From NCBI RefSeq assembly GCF_003201865.1, contig NZ_QJJJ01000007.1, positions 1-64,000 of the forward strand: DNA of 64,000 bases, given 5' to 3'. Source of the DNA: Methylobacterium sp. B4. Lineage in GTDB: Bacteria; Pseudomonadota; Alphaproteobacteria; Rhizobiales; Beijerinckiaceae. The position numbers and the translations under genes are program-made. Under the pieces are notes generated by a model. It saw only the letters and a program-made list of their open reading frames with translations, was not told where the DNA came from and ran no database searches. Positions 9,027 to 18,569 of this stretch are shown here, piece after piece. The first letter of the stretch is position 1. Every line of letters begins with the position of its first letter.

Positions 9027-10679
9027 ATGGCCCATTTCATCGACGAGCGCGCCAGCCTCGTGAACGACGCGGTCGAAGGGCTCGTCGCGGGCAGCGGCGG
9101 GGCGCTGGCGCGTCTCGACGGCGATCCCGAGATCCGCGTCGTGCTGCGCGCCGAGCCCGATCCGGGCAAGGTCGCCGTCGTCTCCGGGGGCGGCTCGGGG
9201 CACGAGCCGGCCCATGCGGGCTTCGTCGGGCCGGGCCTGCTCTCGGCGGCGGTCTGCGGCGACGTCTTCGCTTCACCCTCCGCCGATGCCGTACTCGCCG
9301 GCATCCTCGCGGTCACGGGCGAGGCGGGCTGCCTGCTCGTGGTGAAGAACTATGCCGGCGACCGGCTGAATTTCGGGCTGGCCGCCGAGCGCGCCCGCGC
9401 CGCCGGCCTCAGGGTCGAGACCGTGCTGGTGGCCGACGACATCGCCCTGCCCGACGCCAAGCAGCCGCGAGGCCTCGCCGGCACCCTCTTCGTCCACAAG
9501 GTGGCAGGCCACGCCGCCGCCTCCGGCGCCTCGCTGGAGGCCGTGGCGGCGCTCGCGCGCCGGACGGCGGCCGCGGCCCGCACGCTCGGCATCGCCGTTT
9601 CCACCGCCACCATGCCCGGCGCGACGCCGGAGCCGCGCCTTGCCGAGGGACAGGCGGAACTGGGGCTCGGCATCCACGGCGAGCCCGGCATCGAACGCAT
9701 CGCGCTGCCGCCCGCGAGCGCGCTTGCCGAACTGATGACCGCTCGCTTCCCTGCTCCCATCGCCGGGGCCGGACGCCTCGCGCTGCTCGTCAACGATCTC
9801 GGCTCCACCACGGCCCTGGAGATGGAGGTGCTGACGAAGGCGGTGCTGGCGACCGATCTCGGGCGGCGCGTGCGCCTCCTGCTCGGCCCCACGCGCGCCA
9901 TGACGGCGCTCGACATGCACGGCGCCTCCCTTTCCTTCCTGGCCCTGGACGCGGAGATCGAGGCGGCCCTCCTGGCGCAGACGCCGGTCGCGGCTTGGCC
10001 CCGCGCGCGGACCTTGCGCGAACCGCTCGTCCGGCCCCTGCCGGAGGGGCTGGGCGGCGGCCTGCCGCCGACGCCCTCGCAGGATGCCGTGGTGGCCGCG
10101 CGGATCGAGGCGGTCTGCCGGGCACTGATCGCGGCGGAGGCGCCGCTCAACGCCCTCGACGCCCGGGTCGGCGACGGCGATGCTGGCTCGACCTTCGCCT
10201 CCGAGGCCCGCGCCGTGCTGAGCGAGATCGACCGTCTGCCTCTGGCCGAGCCCGCTCCGCTCTGCCGGGCGCTCGGCGAGCGCCTGGGCCGGGCTGCGGG
10301 CGGCACGAGCGGCGTGCTGCTCTCCATCTTCTTCTCCGCGCTCGGATCGGCGCTGGGGGACGGCGCGGATTGGGCGAAGGCCTGCGCCGTCGGCGTTCAG
10401 CGGCTGCGCGATGCCGGCGGTGCGGGCCCCGGCGACCGCACGCTCCTCGACGCGCTGATTCCGGCGGTCGACGCCCTCGCCGCCTCCGGCCTGCCGGAGG
10501 CCGCGCGGGCGGCCCGCGCCGGAGCGGAGGCGACCGCGGGCCTTTCGCGGGCCGGCACCGGCCGTTCGAGCTATCTTGCCAGCGCTGACCTTGAGGGGCA
10601 TCCCGATCCGGGCGCGGTGGCGGTGGCGATGGCCTTCGAGGCGCTGGCCGCGTCGGGACAGCGAACGGAGACGGCATGA
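9027..10679 (+). CDS. Fused DhaK-DhaL dihydroxyacetone kinase
   Basis: ATP-dependent kinase of dihydroxyacetone or a related small ketose/aldose. The 550-residue protein joins a DhaK domain (1-340), with GGGSGHEPAHAGFVG and the covalent substrate-binding His in GIHGEPG (His217), to a DhaL nucleotide-binding domain (about 345-550). DhaL shows DARVGDGDAGSTF, GGTSGVLLS and GTGRSSYL. This is the single-chain ATP-type architecture, not the split PTS type. The stop overlaps the start of the next methyltransferase gene (ATGA). The true substrate could be another triose or tetrose such as erythrulose. Confidence 0.9.
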   Translation: MAHFIDERASLVNDAVEGLVAGSGGALARLDGDPEIRVVLRAEPDPGKVAVVSGGGSGHEPAHAGFVGPGLLSAAVCGDVFASPSADAVLAGILAVTGEAGCLLVVKNYAGDRLNFGLAAERARAAGLRVETVLVADDIALPDAKQPRGLAGTLFVHKVAGHAAASGASLEAVAALARRTAAAARTLGIAVSTATMPGATPEPRLAEGQAELGLGIHGEPGIERIALPPASALAELMTARFPAPIAGAGRLALLVNDLGSTTALEMEVLTKAVLATDLGRRVRLLLGPTRAMTALDMHGASLSFLALDAEIEAALLAQTPVAAWPRARTLREPLVRPLPEGLGGGLPPTPSQDAVVAARIEAVCRALIAAEAPLNALDARVGDGDAGSTFASEARAVLSEIDRLPLAEPAPLCRALGERLGRAAGGTSGVLLSIFFSALGSALGDGADWAKACAVGVQRLRDAGGAGPGDRTLLDALIPAVDALAASGLPEAARAARAGAEATAGLSRAGTGRSSYLASADLEGHPDPGAVAVAMAFEALAASGQRTETA

Positions 10680-11521
10680 GCGCGGTCAACCAGGACCAGA
10701 GCGATTACTGGAACGGCGAGGTCGGCCAGCGCTGGGCCGCCCACCATCATGCGCTGGATCGCGCCTTCGCGCCCTTTACCGAGGCCCTGTTCGCCCGCGC
10801 CGCCCTGAAGCCGGGCCAGCGCGTGCTCGATATCGGCTGTGGGGCCGGCGAGACGGCCCTGATCGCGGCCCGGACGCTCGGGAGCAGCGGCCACGTTACC
10901 GCCGCCGACCTCTCGCAGCCGCTTCTGGACACCGCTCGCGCACGGGCGGCGCAGGACTTGCCGGGCGCCGCCCCGGTGGAGTGGCTCAGGGCCGATGCGC
11001 AGGAGCACGATTTCGGGGCAGCCTTCGATCACGCCCTCTCGCGCTTCGGCGTGATGTTCTTCGACGATTCCATCGCCGCCTTCCGCAACATCCGCCGGGC
11101 GCTCGTGACGGGCGGGCGCCTGACTTTCCTCTGCTGGCGCCCGATGGACGAGAACGATTGGGTGACGGTCCCGCGGGCGGCGGTTCTGCCGCTGCTGCCC
11201 CCGGTCGAGCCGGCGGCCCCCGATGGGCCGGGGCCCTTCCGCTTCGCCGCGCGCGAGGCGCTTCTGCCTATTCTTGAGGCAGCCGGCTTCCGCGCCGTCG
11301 AGCACGAGCCGCTCGATCGGACCATGCTGCTCGGCGATACCCCGGAGGCCGCGGCGGAGTTCGCCGCGACCCGCGGCCCGATCGCGCGGCTGCTGCGCGA
11401 GAGCGAGCCGGCCGTGCGGCAGGCTGCCCTCGAAATCATCACCGCGCTCTTCGCCGAGCGGTTCGGCTCCGGCCCTGTCAGGCTCGGCGGCGCCTGCTGG
11501 CTCGTCTCTGCCGGAACCTGA
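10676..11521 (+). CDS. Class I SAM-dependent methyltransferase
   Basis: A 281-residue Rossmann-fold methyltransferase of the UbiE/Methyltransf_11 type. SAM motif I is VLDIGCGAGETAL (about residues 45-58), followed by an acidic end of strand 2 (VTAADLSQP) and a motif with ALSRFGVMFF before the post-I region. Substrate unknown. Its ATG overlaps the TGA of the kinase by four bases, so the two are probably translated together, though the biochemical link is not obvious. Confidence 0.85.
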   Translation: MSAVNQDQSDYWNGEVGQRWAAHHHALDRAFAPFTEALFARAALKPGQRVLDIGCGAGETALIAARTLGSSGHVTAADLSQPLLDTARARAAQDLPGAAPVEWLRADAQEHDFGAAFDHALSRFGVMFFDDSIAAFRNIRRALVTGGRLTFLCWRPMDENDWVTVPRAAVLPLLPPVEPAAPDGPGPFRFAAREALLPILEAAGFRAVEHEPLDRTMLLGDTPEAAAEFAATRGPIARLLRESEPAVRQAALEIITALFAERFGSGPVRLGGACWLVSAGT

Positions 11522-11572
11522 GGTTCTTTTCTGGCACGCTCCTTGCGGCGTCGCGATGCCGTCGAGGAGTGA

Positions 11573-12868
11573 ATGATGGATACAATCTCGAACCGCACGC
11601 GGTGGATCCAGCTGGGCCTGGGTCTCCTCGTGATGATGACGATCTCGAGCCCGCAATACGTCTGGACGCTGTTCGTGAAGCCGTTCCAGGTGACGACGGG
11701 AGCGAGCTTGGCGGCCGTGCAGGTCGCCTTCACGCTGCTGATCGTGCTCCAGACCTTCTTCTCGCCGGTGCAGGGCTGGCTGATCGAGCGCTTCAGCGCC
11801 AAGGCGATGATCGCGCTCGGCGCCGGCCTCTCGGGGATCGGCTGGGTCGCGGCCTCCTACACCGACACGCTCTGGGGCCTCTACGCAACCTACGGTCTGC
11901 TCTGCGGGCTCGGCACCGGCATCGTTTATGTCGGCGTGGTCGGGCTGATGGTGCGCTGGTTCCCCGAGCGGCGCGGCTTCGCCGTCGGCGTCGTGGCAGC
12001 GGGCTACGGCATGGGCGCCATCGCCACCACCTTCCCCATCACCGACATGATCGCCGCCTCGGGCTACCGCCACACGCTGCTGGTGTTCGGCGCGATCATG
12101 GCGGCGATCGGCGTCGTCGCGGCGCTCGGCCTGCGCACGCCGAAAGCCGGCGAGACCCCCGCCATCCCCACCGACAAGGTCGCGAGCGCCGCCCGCGACG
12201 TGGCCCCGGCCCAGATGCTGCGGACCCCGCTGTTCTGGCTGATGTTCGCCATGATGGCGATGATGTCGACCGGCGGCCTGATGGTGGTCGCGCAGTTCGC
12301 CGCCTTCGCGAAGGAATTCGGCGTCGCGGACGCGATGGTGTTCGGCTTTGCCGCGCTTCCCTTCGCGCTCACCTTCGACCGGATCACCAACGGCCTGACG
12401 CGGCCCTTCTTCGGCTGGGTCTCGGACCATGTCGGCCGCGAGAACACCATGGCGGTGGCCTTCGCCCTCGAAGCGGTGGCGATCGGCCTGCTGCTGGTGT
12501 TCCGCGAGAACGCCTACGCCTTCGCGCTGCTCTCGGGGGTCGTGTTCTTCGCCTGGGGCGAGATCTTCTCGCTCTTCCCCTCGACGCTGACCGACACCTT
12601 CGGCACGAAGCACGCGACCACGAATTACGGCTTCCTCTACATGGCGCAGGGCGTGGGCTCGCTGCTCGGCGGCCCCGTGGCGGCCCTGATCCACGACGCG
12701 GTAGGAAGCTGGGTGCCGGTCTTCGGCATCGCCATCGTCCTCGACCTCATCGTGGCGGCCCTCGCTTGGTACGTGCTCAAGCCCGCCCGCCGCGCCTATC
12801 TCGGCGTGCCCGGACCGGCCGTGCCGGACGCCGCCCTGCCGCTGGCCGCCCGTCCGGCGGCCGGCTGA
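11573..12868 (+). CDS. MFS transporter, oxalate/formate antiporter type
   Basis: A 431-residue inner membrane protein with about twelve hydrophobic helices and the OxlT-like organisation: an N-terminal QYVWTLFVKPFQ, LGTGIVYVG, VRWFPERRGFAVGVVAAGYGMGA between the halves, and GWVSDHVGRENTM in the C-terminal half. OxlT relatives exchange oxalate for formate, and methylotrophs of this group grow on oxalate, which supports the call. Substrate is inferred from similarity only. A start two codons later is possible. A GC-rich hairpin follows the stop. Confidence 0.8.
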   Translation: MMDTISNRTRWIQLGLGLLVMMTISSPQYVWTLFVKPFQVTTGASLAAVQVAFTLLIVLQTFFSPVQGWLIERFSAKAMIALGAGLSGIGWVAASYTDTLWGLYATYGLLCGLGTGIVYVGVVGLMVRWFPERRGFAVGVVAAGYGMGAIATTFPITDMIAASGYRHTLLVFGAIMAAIGVVAALGLRTPKAGETPAIPTDKVASAARDVAPAQMLRTPLFWLMFAMMAMMSTGGLMVVAQFAAFAKEFGVADAMVFGFAALPFALTFDRITNGLTRPFFGWVSDHVGRENTMAVAFALEAVAIGLLLVFRENAYAFALLSGVVFFAWGEIFSLFPSTLTDTFGTKHATTNYGFLYMAQGVGSLLGGPVAALIHDAVGSWVPVFGIAIVLDLIVAALAWYVLKPARRAYLGVPGPAVPDAALPLAARPAAG

Positions 12869-12886
12869 AGGTCCGCAGGCGCGCAA

Positions 12887-12914
12887 CCGCCCCTGGCCGT
12901 CGGGGCCGGGGGCG
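12887..12914 (+). terminator. Hairpin after the MFS transporter gene
   Basis: GGCC (12895-12898) pairs with GGCC (12904-12907), and the outer arms CGCCCC and GGGGCG pair across one mismatch. It sits about 20 bases after the transporter stop and 80 bases before cobL. There is no T-tract, so termination is possible but not certain. No cobalamin riboswitch signature was seen in this gap. Confidence 0.3.
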
Positions 12915-12992
12915 CGTAACGGAGGGCCTTGCGAGACCATCAGCCTCACCCGAGCCGGCCCTCATGCACATCGAAGACCGGCGGCGCGGACC

Positions 12993-14231
12993 ATGACCGC
13001 GCCGCTTCTCCCCGAGCCCGGCTCCGCCCCCTGGCTCAGCATCGTCGGCATCGGCGAGGACGGGCGGGCCGGCCTCTCGCCCGCCGCCGCCGCAGCCCTC
13101 GACGGCGCAGCGGTGATCTACGGCGGCCGCCGCCACCTCGCCCTGGCCGCGCCCCTCACCGGCGAGGGCCGGCCCTGGCCGAGCCCGATCACGGATGCCT
13201 ATCCCGGAATCCTGGCCCGGCGCGGGCAACCCACCTGCCTCCTCGCCACCGGAGATCCCTTCCACTTCGGCATCGGCGCCGAGATCGCCCGGCTGGTGCC
13301 GGCCTCCGAGATCCGCGCCTTTCCGCAGCCCTCCGCCTTCAGCCTCGCCGCCGCCCGGCTCGGCTGGTCGCTGCCCGAGACCGCCTGCCTGACCCTGCAC
13401 GGGCGCGACCTTCTCGGCATCGTGCCCCATCTCCAGCCCGGCGCCCGCCTCCTCGCCCTGTCCTGGGACGACACGACGCCCGGCGCCGTGGCGTCCCTGC
13501 TCGCCGAACGCGGCCTCGGCCGCTCGCGCTTGATCGTGCTGGAGGCCATGGGCGGTCCGCGCGAGCGCGTCCGGGACGGGACGGCCGATGGCTTCTATCT
13601 CACGGGCATCGCCGCCCTCAACACGCTGGCGGTCGAGGTCCTCGCCGAGCCCGGCGCCCGGATCCTCTCTCTCAGCCCGGGCCTCGACGACGCGTGGTTC
13701 GAGAATGACGGCCAGCTCACCAAGGCCGAGATCCGTGCCGTGACGCTGGCGGCGCTTCGCCCCCGCGCGGGCGAAATGTTGTGGGATCTCGGCGCCGGCT
13801 CGGGTTCGATCTCCATCGAGTGGTGCCTGCGCCATCCCGCCAACCGCGCCGTAGCGGTCGAGCGCCGTCCGGACCGGGCCGAGCGGATCGCCCGCAATGC
13901 GAAGGCGCTCGGCGTCGGCGCCCGGGTGCGGATCGTCGGCGGCGCTTCGCTGGAGGCGCTGCCGGCCCTCCCCCCGGCGCAGGCGATTTTCGTCGGCGGC
14001 GGCGTAGCGGAGCCCGGCCTGCTCGCCGCCTGCCGCGCCGCGCTTGCCCCGGACGGACGCTGCGTCGCCAACGCCGTGACCCTGGAGGGCGAAGCGGCCC
14101 TGCTCGCCGCCCTCACCGAGAGCGGAGGGGCGCTGCGCCGTCTCTCGGTCGCCCACGCGGTGCCGGTCGGCGGTCTCACCGGCTGGCGTCCGGCCATGCC
14201 GATCACGCAATGGGTCTGGACGCGCTCGTGA
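12993..14231 (+). CDS. cobL: Precorrin-6Y C5,15-methyltransferase (decarboxylating)
   Basis: Aerobic cobalamin pathway enzyme that methylates precorrin-6B at C5 and C15 and removes the acetate side-chain carboxyl, giving precorrin-8x. The 412-residue protein is a CbiE-CbiT fusion. The CbiE domain (1-205) starts with LSIVGIGEDG and contains YGGRRHL and LATGDPFHFG. The CbiT domain (about 215-412) has QLTKAEIRAVTLAAL and the SAM site LWDLGAGSGSISIEW. Length fits CobL. The next gene starts by GTGA overlap at its stop, so cobL and cobE form one unit. Confidence 0.93.
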   Translation: MTAPLLPEPGSAPWLSIVGIGEDGRAGLSPAAAAALDGAAVIYGGRRHLALAAPLTGEGRPWPSPITDAYPGILARRGQPTCLLATGDPFHFGIGAEIARLVPASEIRAFPQPSAFSLAAARLGWSLPETACLTLHGRDLLGIVPHLQPGARLLALSWDDTTPGAVASLLAERGLGRSRLIVLEAMGGPRERVRDGTADGFYLTGIAALNTLAVEVLAEPGARILSLSPGLDDAWFENDGQLTKAEIRAVTLAALRPRAGEMLWDLGAGSGSISIEWCLRHPANRAVAVERRPDRAERIARNAKALGVGARVRIVGGASLEALPALPPAQAIFVGGGVAEPGLLAACRAALAPDGRCVANAVTLEGEAALLAALTESGGALRRLSVAHAVPVGGLTGWRPAMPITQWVWTRS

Positions 14232-14617
14232 GCGCCCGCCCCGCCTCCGTGGTCGCCGGCATCGGCTTCCGCAGGGCGGCAGCGACGGCGGAGATCATCG
14301 CCTTGGTGCACCGCGCCTTGCGTGAGGCGGGCCTCGCGCCGGACGCTCTTGCCGCCATCGCCACTGCGGCGGACCGGGCCGGCGAGCCGGCGATCCGCGA
14401 GGCCGCCGCCGCCTTCGGCCTGACACCGAGCGCCCTCGATCCGGCAGCGCTGGCGCAGGCCGACGGGCGGATCGTCACGCGTTCCGTTCGGATCGAGGCG
14501 CTGCGCGGCGTCGGCTCCCTGGCGGAGGCCGCAGCGCTCGCCTGCGCCGGCCCGCAGGCGCGTCTCGTCCTGCCGCGGATCGCCAGCGCCGGGGCGACCT
14601 GCGCGCTCGCGGGATGA
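14228..14617 (+). CDS. cobE: Cobalamin biosynthesis protein CobE (CbiG C-terminal type)
   Basis: A 129-residue protein with the fold of the CbiG C-terminal domain: VVAGIGFRRAA at the start, IALVHRALREAGL, and LVLPRIASAGATCALA at the end. CobE is required in aerobic B12 synthesis, but its exact role is unsettled. I chose the GTG at 14228, which overlaps the cobL stop (GTGA) and starts just before the conserved motif; an ATG at 14210 in the same frame is an alternative. Confidence 0.82.
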   Translation: MSARPASVVAGIGFRRAAATAEIIALVHRALREAGLAPDALAAIATAADRAGEPAIREAAAAFGLTPSALDPAALAQADGRIVTRSVRIEALRGVGSLAEAAALACAGPQARLVLPRIASAGATCALAG

Positions 14618-14759
14618 GCGCGTCCGGCCCCGCCGGTCATCTGCGTGCCGGAGCCCTCTCGACACAATCCATTAACCCGGAACCGCCCCGCCCGGACCGC
14701 CGAAGGGAACCTTTCACGCTCGGGGGGTAGAGCAGGCGCACGGGAGGGTCTGGTCGGCG

Positions 14760-15851
14760 ATGGGATTATCGGTCCCCACACTTCAATTCTCGGACTTCCT
14801 GGTGTTCGGCTCCTGCGGAGCGATCTTCCTCTGCACCTGGCTCCTGCACCGGCAGAAGACCTATCTCCTCCTGTTCGCGGCGAGCTACGCGGTCTGCGCG
14901 GGCATGGCCGTCTGGTTCGTCGATTTCGGCTCCTACGGCAGCGTCTGGTCGCCGCTCGGCTGGTCGATGGCCGGCTCGACCTTCTGGATGGGGCTGCGCC
15001 TGTTCGACGGGCGACCGCCGGTCACGCGGCCGATGCTCGCCCTCTTCGCGCTTCCCACCCTCACGCACATCCTCATGACGCTGGCGGGCTTCGACGCCGT
15101 CGCGGTCAATGCCGGCAGCACGGTCGCCTACGCGCTCCACGAATCGGGCAACGCGTTCTACGTCTTCCGCAACTCCCCGCCGCGCTCGCCGCTGCGCCAG
15201 CTGATCGCCTGGGCCCTGCTCGCCATCGCCCTGGCGATCTGCCTGCCCCTCTTGCCGCTCGGCGAAACCGTCGCCCGCCTGTCGATCGTCGGCATCTTCA
15301 TCGTCGATCAGGTCAGCTCGATCGTGCTGACGACCGCGATCCTCGCGCTGGAGGCCGAGAAGGCGCATGCCGTCGTGGCGCGAATGGCCCGGACCGACCC
15401 GCTGACCGGCGCGCTGAACCGCCAGGGCCTCGCGGCCGAGATCGGCGACGATCCGGGCGAGGCCGGCATCATCGTGGCCGATCTCGATCACTTCAAATCG
15501 GTCAACGACCGCTTCGGCCATGCCGGCGGCGACGCGGTGCTGCGGGAATTCACCCGGCGGGCCGGGACGCTCCTGCCGCAGGGCGGCCACATGGCGCGGC
15601 TGGGCGGCGAGGAATTCGGCATCGTGCTGCCCGGCCGCGACCACAACGCGACGGCCTATCTCGCGGAGCGCCTGCGCCGCGCGATCGTCGGCACGCCGAT
15701 GACCTGGAGGGAGGCGGCGATCCCCGTCACCGTGAGCGTCGGCGTCGCGATGCGTGCGGCAGGCGAGGATCTGCACGACGCCATGGAGCGGGCGGACCGG
15801 GCGCTCTACGAGGCGAAGGTCGGCGGCCGGAACCGGGTCCGCGTCGCGTAA
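14760..15851 (+). CDS. Membrane-bound diguanylate cyclase (GGDEF domain)
   Basis: Makes cyclic di-GMP, the second messenger that favours biofilm and polysaccharide production. The 363-residue protein has an N-terminal membrane region of about six hydrophobic segments (1-200) and a C-terminal GGDEF domain starting at MARTDPLTGALNR. The active-site loop reads GGEEF (282-286), a catalytically competent form. The substrate-site motif DLDHFKSVNDRFGHAGGD is present. It sits between cobE and cobM, a place where a signalling gene is not expected, and is separated from cobE by about 140 bases, so it may have its own promoter. Confidence 0.9.
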   Translation: MGLSVPTLQFSDFLVFGSCGAIFLCTWLLHRQKTYLLLFAASYAVCAGMAVWFVDFGSYGSVWSPLGWSMAGSTFWMGLRLFDGRPPVTRPMLALFALPTLTHILMTLAGFDAVAVNAGSTVAYALHESGNAFYVFRNSPPRSPLRQLIAWALLAIALAICLPLLPLGETVARLSIVGIFIVDQVSSIVLTTAILALEAEKAHAVVARMARTDPLTGALNRQGLAAEIGDDPGEAGIIVADLDHFKSVNDRFGHAGGDAVLREFTRRAGTLLPQGGHMARLGGEEFGIVLPGRDHNATAYLAERLRRAIVGTPMTWREAAIPVTVSVGVAMRAAGEDLHDAMERADRALYEAKVGGRNRVRVA

Positions 15852-15912
15852 AGCCGCGGCACGATCGGCGCCGCTCTCCCCAATCGCCGGTCCGATGCTG
15901 TAAGCGGACGCC

Positions 15913-16713
15913 ATGACCGTCCATTTCATCGGCGCCGGCCCCGGTGCCGCCGACCTCATCACCGTGCGCGGGCGCGACCGCATCGCCGCCTGCCCCGTCT
16001 GCCTCTATGCGGGCTCGCTGGTGGCGCCCGAGATCCTGTCCTGGTGCCCGGAGGGCGCGCGCATCGTCGACACCGCGCCCCTCGACCTCGACGCGATCAT
16101 GGCGGAGATCGTGGAGGCGCATGCCGCCGGCCGGGACGTGGCCCGGTTGCATTCGGGCGACCTCTCGATCTGGAGCGCGCTGGCCGAGCAGACCCGCCGG
16201 CTCGACGCCCTCGGCATCCCCTACACGGTGACGCCGGGCGTCCCCTCCTTCGCCGCCGCCGCCGCCCTGCTGCGCCGCGAGCTGACCGTGCCGGGCCTGA
16301 CGCAATCGGTGGTGCTGACCCGGACCTCGGGCCGGGCGAGCCCGATGCCGGAGCGCGAACGGCTCTCCGCCTTCGCGAGCACCGGCGCGACCCTGGCGCT
16401 GCACCTCTCGATCCACGTGGTGGAGGAGGCCTGCACCGAGCTCGTGCCCTTCTACGGGGCGGATTGTCCCGCGGCGGTCGTGTTTCGCGCGACCTGGCCG
16501 GACGAGCGGGCGCTCGCCGGCACGCTCGCCGACCTTCCGGAGCGCGTGCGGGCGGAACGGATCGAGCGCACGGCGCTGATCCTGGTCGGGCCCGCCCTCG
16601 ACCCTGCGGATTTCCGCGAGAGCGCCCTCTACGCGCCCGATTACGACCGGCGCTTCCGTCCCCGCGGCGCCGTCGGCGCGGCCGGCGACACGCCGGGCGA
16701 GGCTGCGCGGTGA
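15913..16713 (+). CDS. cobM: Precorrin-4 C11-methyltransferase
   Basis: SAM-dependent methylation of precorrin-4 at C11 in the corrin ring pathway. The 266-residue protein begins with [20 protein letters not shown], the standard first motif of tetrapyrrole methylases, and carries [14 protein letters not shown] and [15 protein letters not shown], typical of CobM/CbiF. Length matches the family. The stop overlaps the next GTG start (cobB), so the two are coupled. The C-terminal tail [10 protein letters not shown] is also typical. Confidence 0.94.
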   Translation: MTVHFIGAGPGAADLITVRGRDRIAACPVCLYAGSLVAPEILSWCPEGARIVDTAPLDLDAIMAEIVEAHAAGRDVARLHSGDLSIWSALAEQTRRLDALGIPYTVTPGVPSFAAAAALLRRELTVPGLTQSVVLTRTSGRASPMPERERLSAFASTGATLALHLSIHVVEEACTELVPFYGADCPAAVVFRATWPDERALAGTLADLPERVRAERIERTALILVGPALDPADFRESALYAPDYDRRFRPRGAVGAAGDTPGEAAR

Positions 16714-18035
16714 CCCCCGCCCCCGGCCTCCTCGTCGCGGCGCCCCGCTCGGGCTCGGGCAAGACCACCGTGACGCTGGCGCTGATGCGGGCGCTGCGCC
16801 GCCGGGGCGTGGCCCTGCGCGGCGCCAAATGCGGGCCCGACTACATCGACCCCGCCTTCCACGAGGCGGCAACGGGCGCGCCCAGCCTCAACCTCGACAG
16901 CTTCGCCATGTCCGACGCCCTGCTCGACGCCTGCGCCGGCCTCGCTGCGCGGGACGCCGCGCTCGTGGTGGCGGAGGGTTCCATGGGCCTGCATGACGGC
17001 ATCGTGGCCGGCGAGGGCCGCACGGGGGCCAATGCCGACATCGCCGCGCGCTACGGCTGGCCGGTGCTGCTGGTGCTCGACGTGTCGGGCGCCGCGCAAT
17101 CGGCCGCCGCCGTGGCGCTGGGCTGCGCCGCCTACGATCCGCGCATCCGCATTGCCGGCGTGATCCTCAACAAGGTCGCGAGCCCGCGCCATCGCCGGCT
17201 GGTCGAGGCCGGCCTGTCGCGGGTCGGACTGCCGGTGCTCGGTGCGTTTCCGCGCGAGGCGGGCCTCGTCCTGCCCGAGCGCCATCTCGGTCTCGTCCAG
17301 GCAGGCGAGACCGCCGACCTTCATGCCCGGCTCGACCGGCTCGCCGATCTAGCGGAGACGAGCCTCGACCTCGACGCGATCCTCGCCGTCGCCGGCGGGC
17401 ACTCCTCGACCGCGACGGGCGGCCTGCCGAACCCGCCGGCCCAGCGGATCGCGGTCGCGCGGGATGCGGCTTTCTCGTTCCTCTACCCTCACATGATGGC
17501 CGGCTGGCGCGCGGCGGGCGCGGAGATCGTGCCGTTCTCGCCCCTCGCCGACGAGGCGCCGGCCGAGGATTGCGGCGCCTGCTGGCTGCCCGGCGGCTAC
17601 CCGGAACTCCATGCCGGCACCCTGGCGCAGGCGACCGCCTTCCGCGACGGCCTGCGCCGTTTCGCGGAAGGTCGCCCGGTCCACGGGGAATGCGGGGGCT
17701 ACATGGTGCTGGGCGAGAGCCTGGAGGATGCGGATGGGGTGACCCACCCGATGCTCGGCCTCCTGCCGGTGGCGACCTCCTACCGGCGGCGCAAGCTCCA
17801 TCTCGGCTACCGCGTGGCGCGCCTCGTCGCCGACGGGCTGCTCGGCGCCGCCGGCACCCGCCTCGTCGGACACGAGTTCCATTACGCGAGCGAATTGACG
17901 CCGGCCCCGGAGGCCGGTCTCGCGCTGGCGCAGGTCACGGATGCCGAGGGCACACCGCTCGGACTCGCGGGCCATCGCCTGGGCCGGGTCACGGGCAGTT
18001 TCTTCCACCTGATCGCGGACAGGTCGGCGCCGTGA
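16710..18035 (+). CDS. cobB: Cobyrinate / hydrogenobyrinate a,c-diamide synthase
   Basis: ATP- and glutamine-dependent amidation of the a and c side chains of (hydrogeno)byrinate. The 441-residue protein has a DTBS-like ATPase domain with the P-loop [15 protein letters not shown] near the N terminus, [12 protein letters not shown] and EGSMGLHDG. The C-terminal class I amidotransferase domain has [12 protein letters not shown] with nucleophile Cys about 328. The GTG at 16710 overlaps the cobM stop; longer in-frame extensions run back through cobM and are not real. It closes the cobalamin cluster in this window; cobH, cobI, cobJ, cobK and the cobalt chelatase are not here. Confidence 0.93.
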   Translation: MTPAPGLLVAAPRSGSGKTTVTLALMRALRRRGVALRGAKCGPDYIDPAFHEAATGAPSLNLDSFAMSDALLDACAGLAARDAALVVAEGSMGLHDGIVAGEGRTGANADIAARYGWPVLLVLDVSGAAQSAAAVALGCAAYDPRIRIAGVILNKVASPRHRRLVEAGLSRVGLPVLGAFPREAGLVLPERHLGLVQAGETADLHARLDRLADLAETSLDLDAILAVAGGHSSTATGGLPNPPAQRIAVARDAAFSFLYPHMMAGWRAAGAEIVPFSPLADEAPAEDCGACWLPGGYPELHAGTLAQATAFRDGLRRFAEGRPVHGECGGYMVLGESLEDADGVTHPMLGLLPVATSYRRRKLHLGYRVARLVADGLLGAAGTRLVGHEFHYASELTPAPEAGLALAQVTDAEGTPLGLAGHRLGRVTGSFFHLIADRSAP

Positions 18036-18158
18036 GTTCGAGAACGCCTCTCCCGACGAAGGCCCGCTTCGCCGTCGCCTGTGAAGGAAGACGGCCGGGA
18101 GTCGCGTGAGGCGCGCCCGAGCCGCCGCGCGGCGGCGTCGGCGGTGCGGTCCGAAGGC

Positions 18159-18569
18159 TTAGGCGTCGAGAGGGACTTCGGCGTCCTTCTTGCGGCCGAT
18201 GCGGGCCGCGCTGCGGACGAGTGCGAGAACCTCGCGGCGCATTTGGTCGTCCTCGATCGCGGCGAAGGCGCGCAACAGATCGACGGCACCGTGGGCGCGG
18301 AGGAAGCCGAACACCTCGGTCTGCTCCTGGGCGGCGGCACCATCGCCTTCCTCGAAGAAGGCGGAGACCGGCACTTCGAGCAGTCGGGCGATCTCGCGCA
18401 GGCGACCGGCGCCGACGCGGTTCTGGCCCTTCTCGTACTTCTGGACCTGCTGGAAGGTCACGCCCACCGCGGTCCCGAGTGCGGTTTGGCTCAACCCTCG
18501 AGCCTTGCGCAAAGCGGTGATCCGGAGCCCGACGAGGCGGTCGACATCGGTTGTCTGTTTCGGCATCAT
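18159..18569 (-). CDS. XRE-family transcriptional regulator, PraR-like
   Basis: A 136-residue DNA-binding regulator with an N-terminal helix-turn-helix: VGLRITALRKARGLSQTALG, then TFQQVQKYEKGQNRVGAGRL and EIARLLEVPVSAFFE. The C-terminal part is a short helical region. The FQQVQKYEKG..R signature is shared by the rhizobial PraR group, which controls biofilm, quorum sensing and host-association genes. Two adjacent ATG codons (18569 and 18566) are possible starts; longer in-frame extensions look non-coding. It stands alone, convergent with cobB. Confidence 0.85.
   Translation of the reverse strand: MMPKQTTDVDRLVGLRITALRKARGLSQTALGTAVGVTFQQVQKYEKGQNRVGAGRLREIARLLEVPVSAFFEEGDGAAAQEQTEVFGFLRAHGAVDLLRAFAAIEDDQMRREVLALVRSAARIGRKKDAEVPLDA

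Noticed and set aside
12869..12992. Possible cobalamin riboswitch before cobL
   Set aside because: No B12-box-like sequence was found; only a GC-rich hairpin is present.
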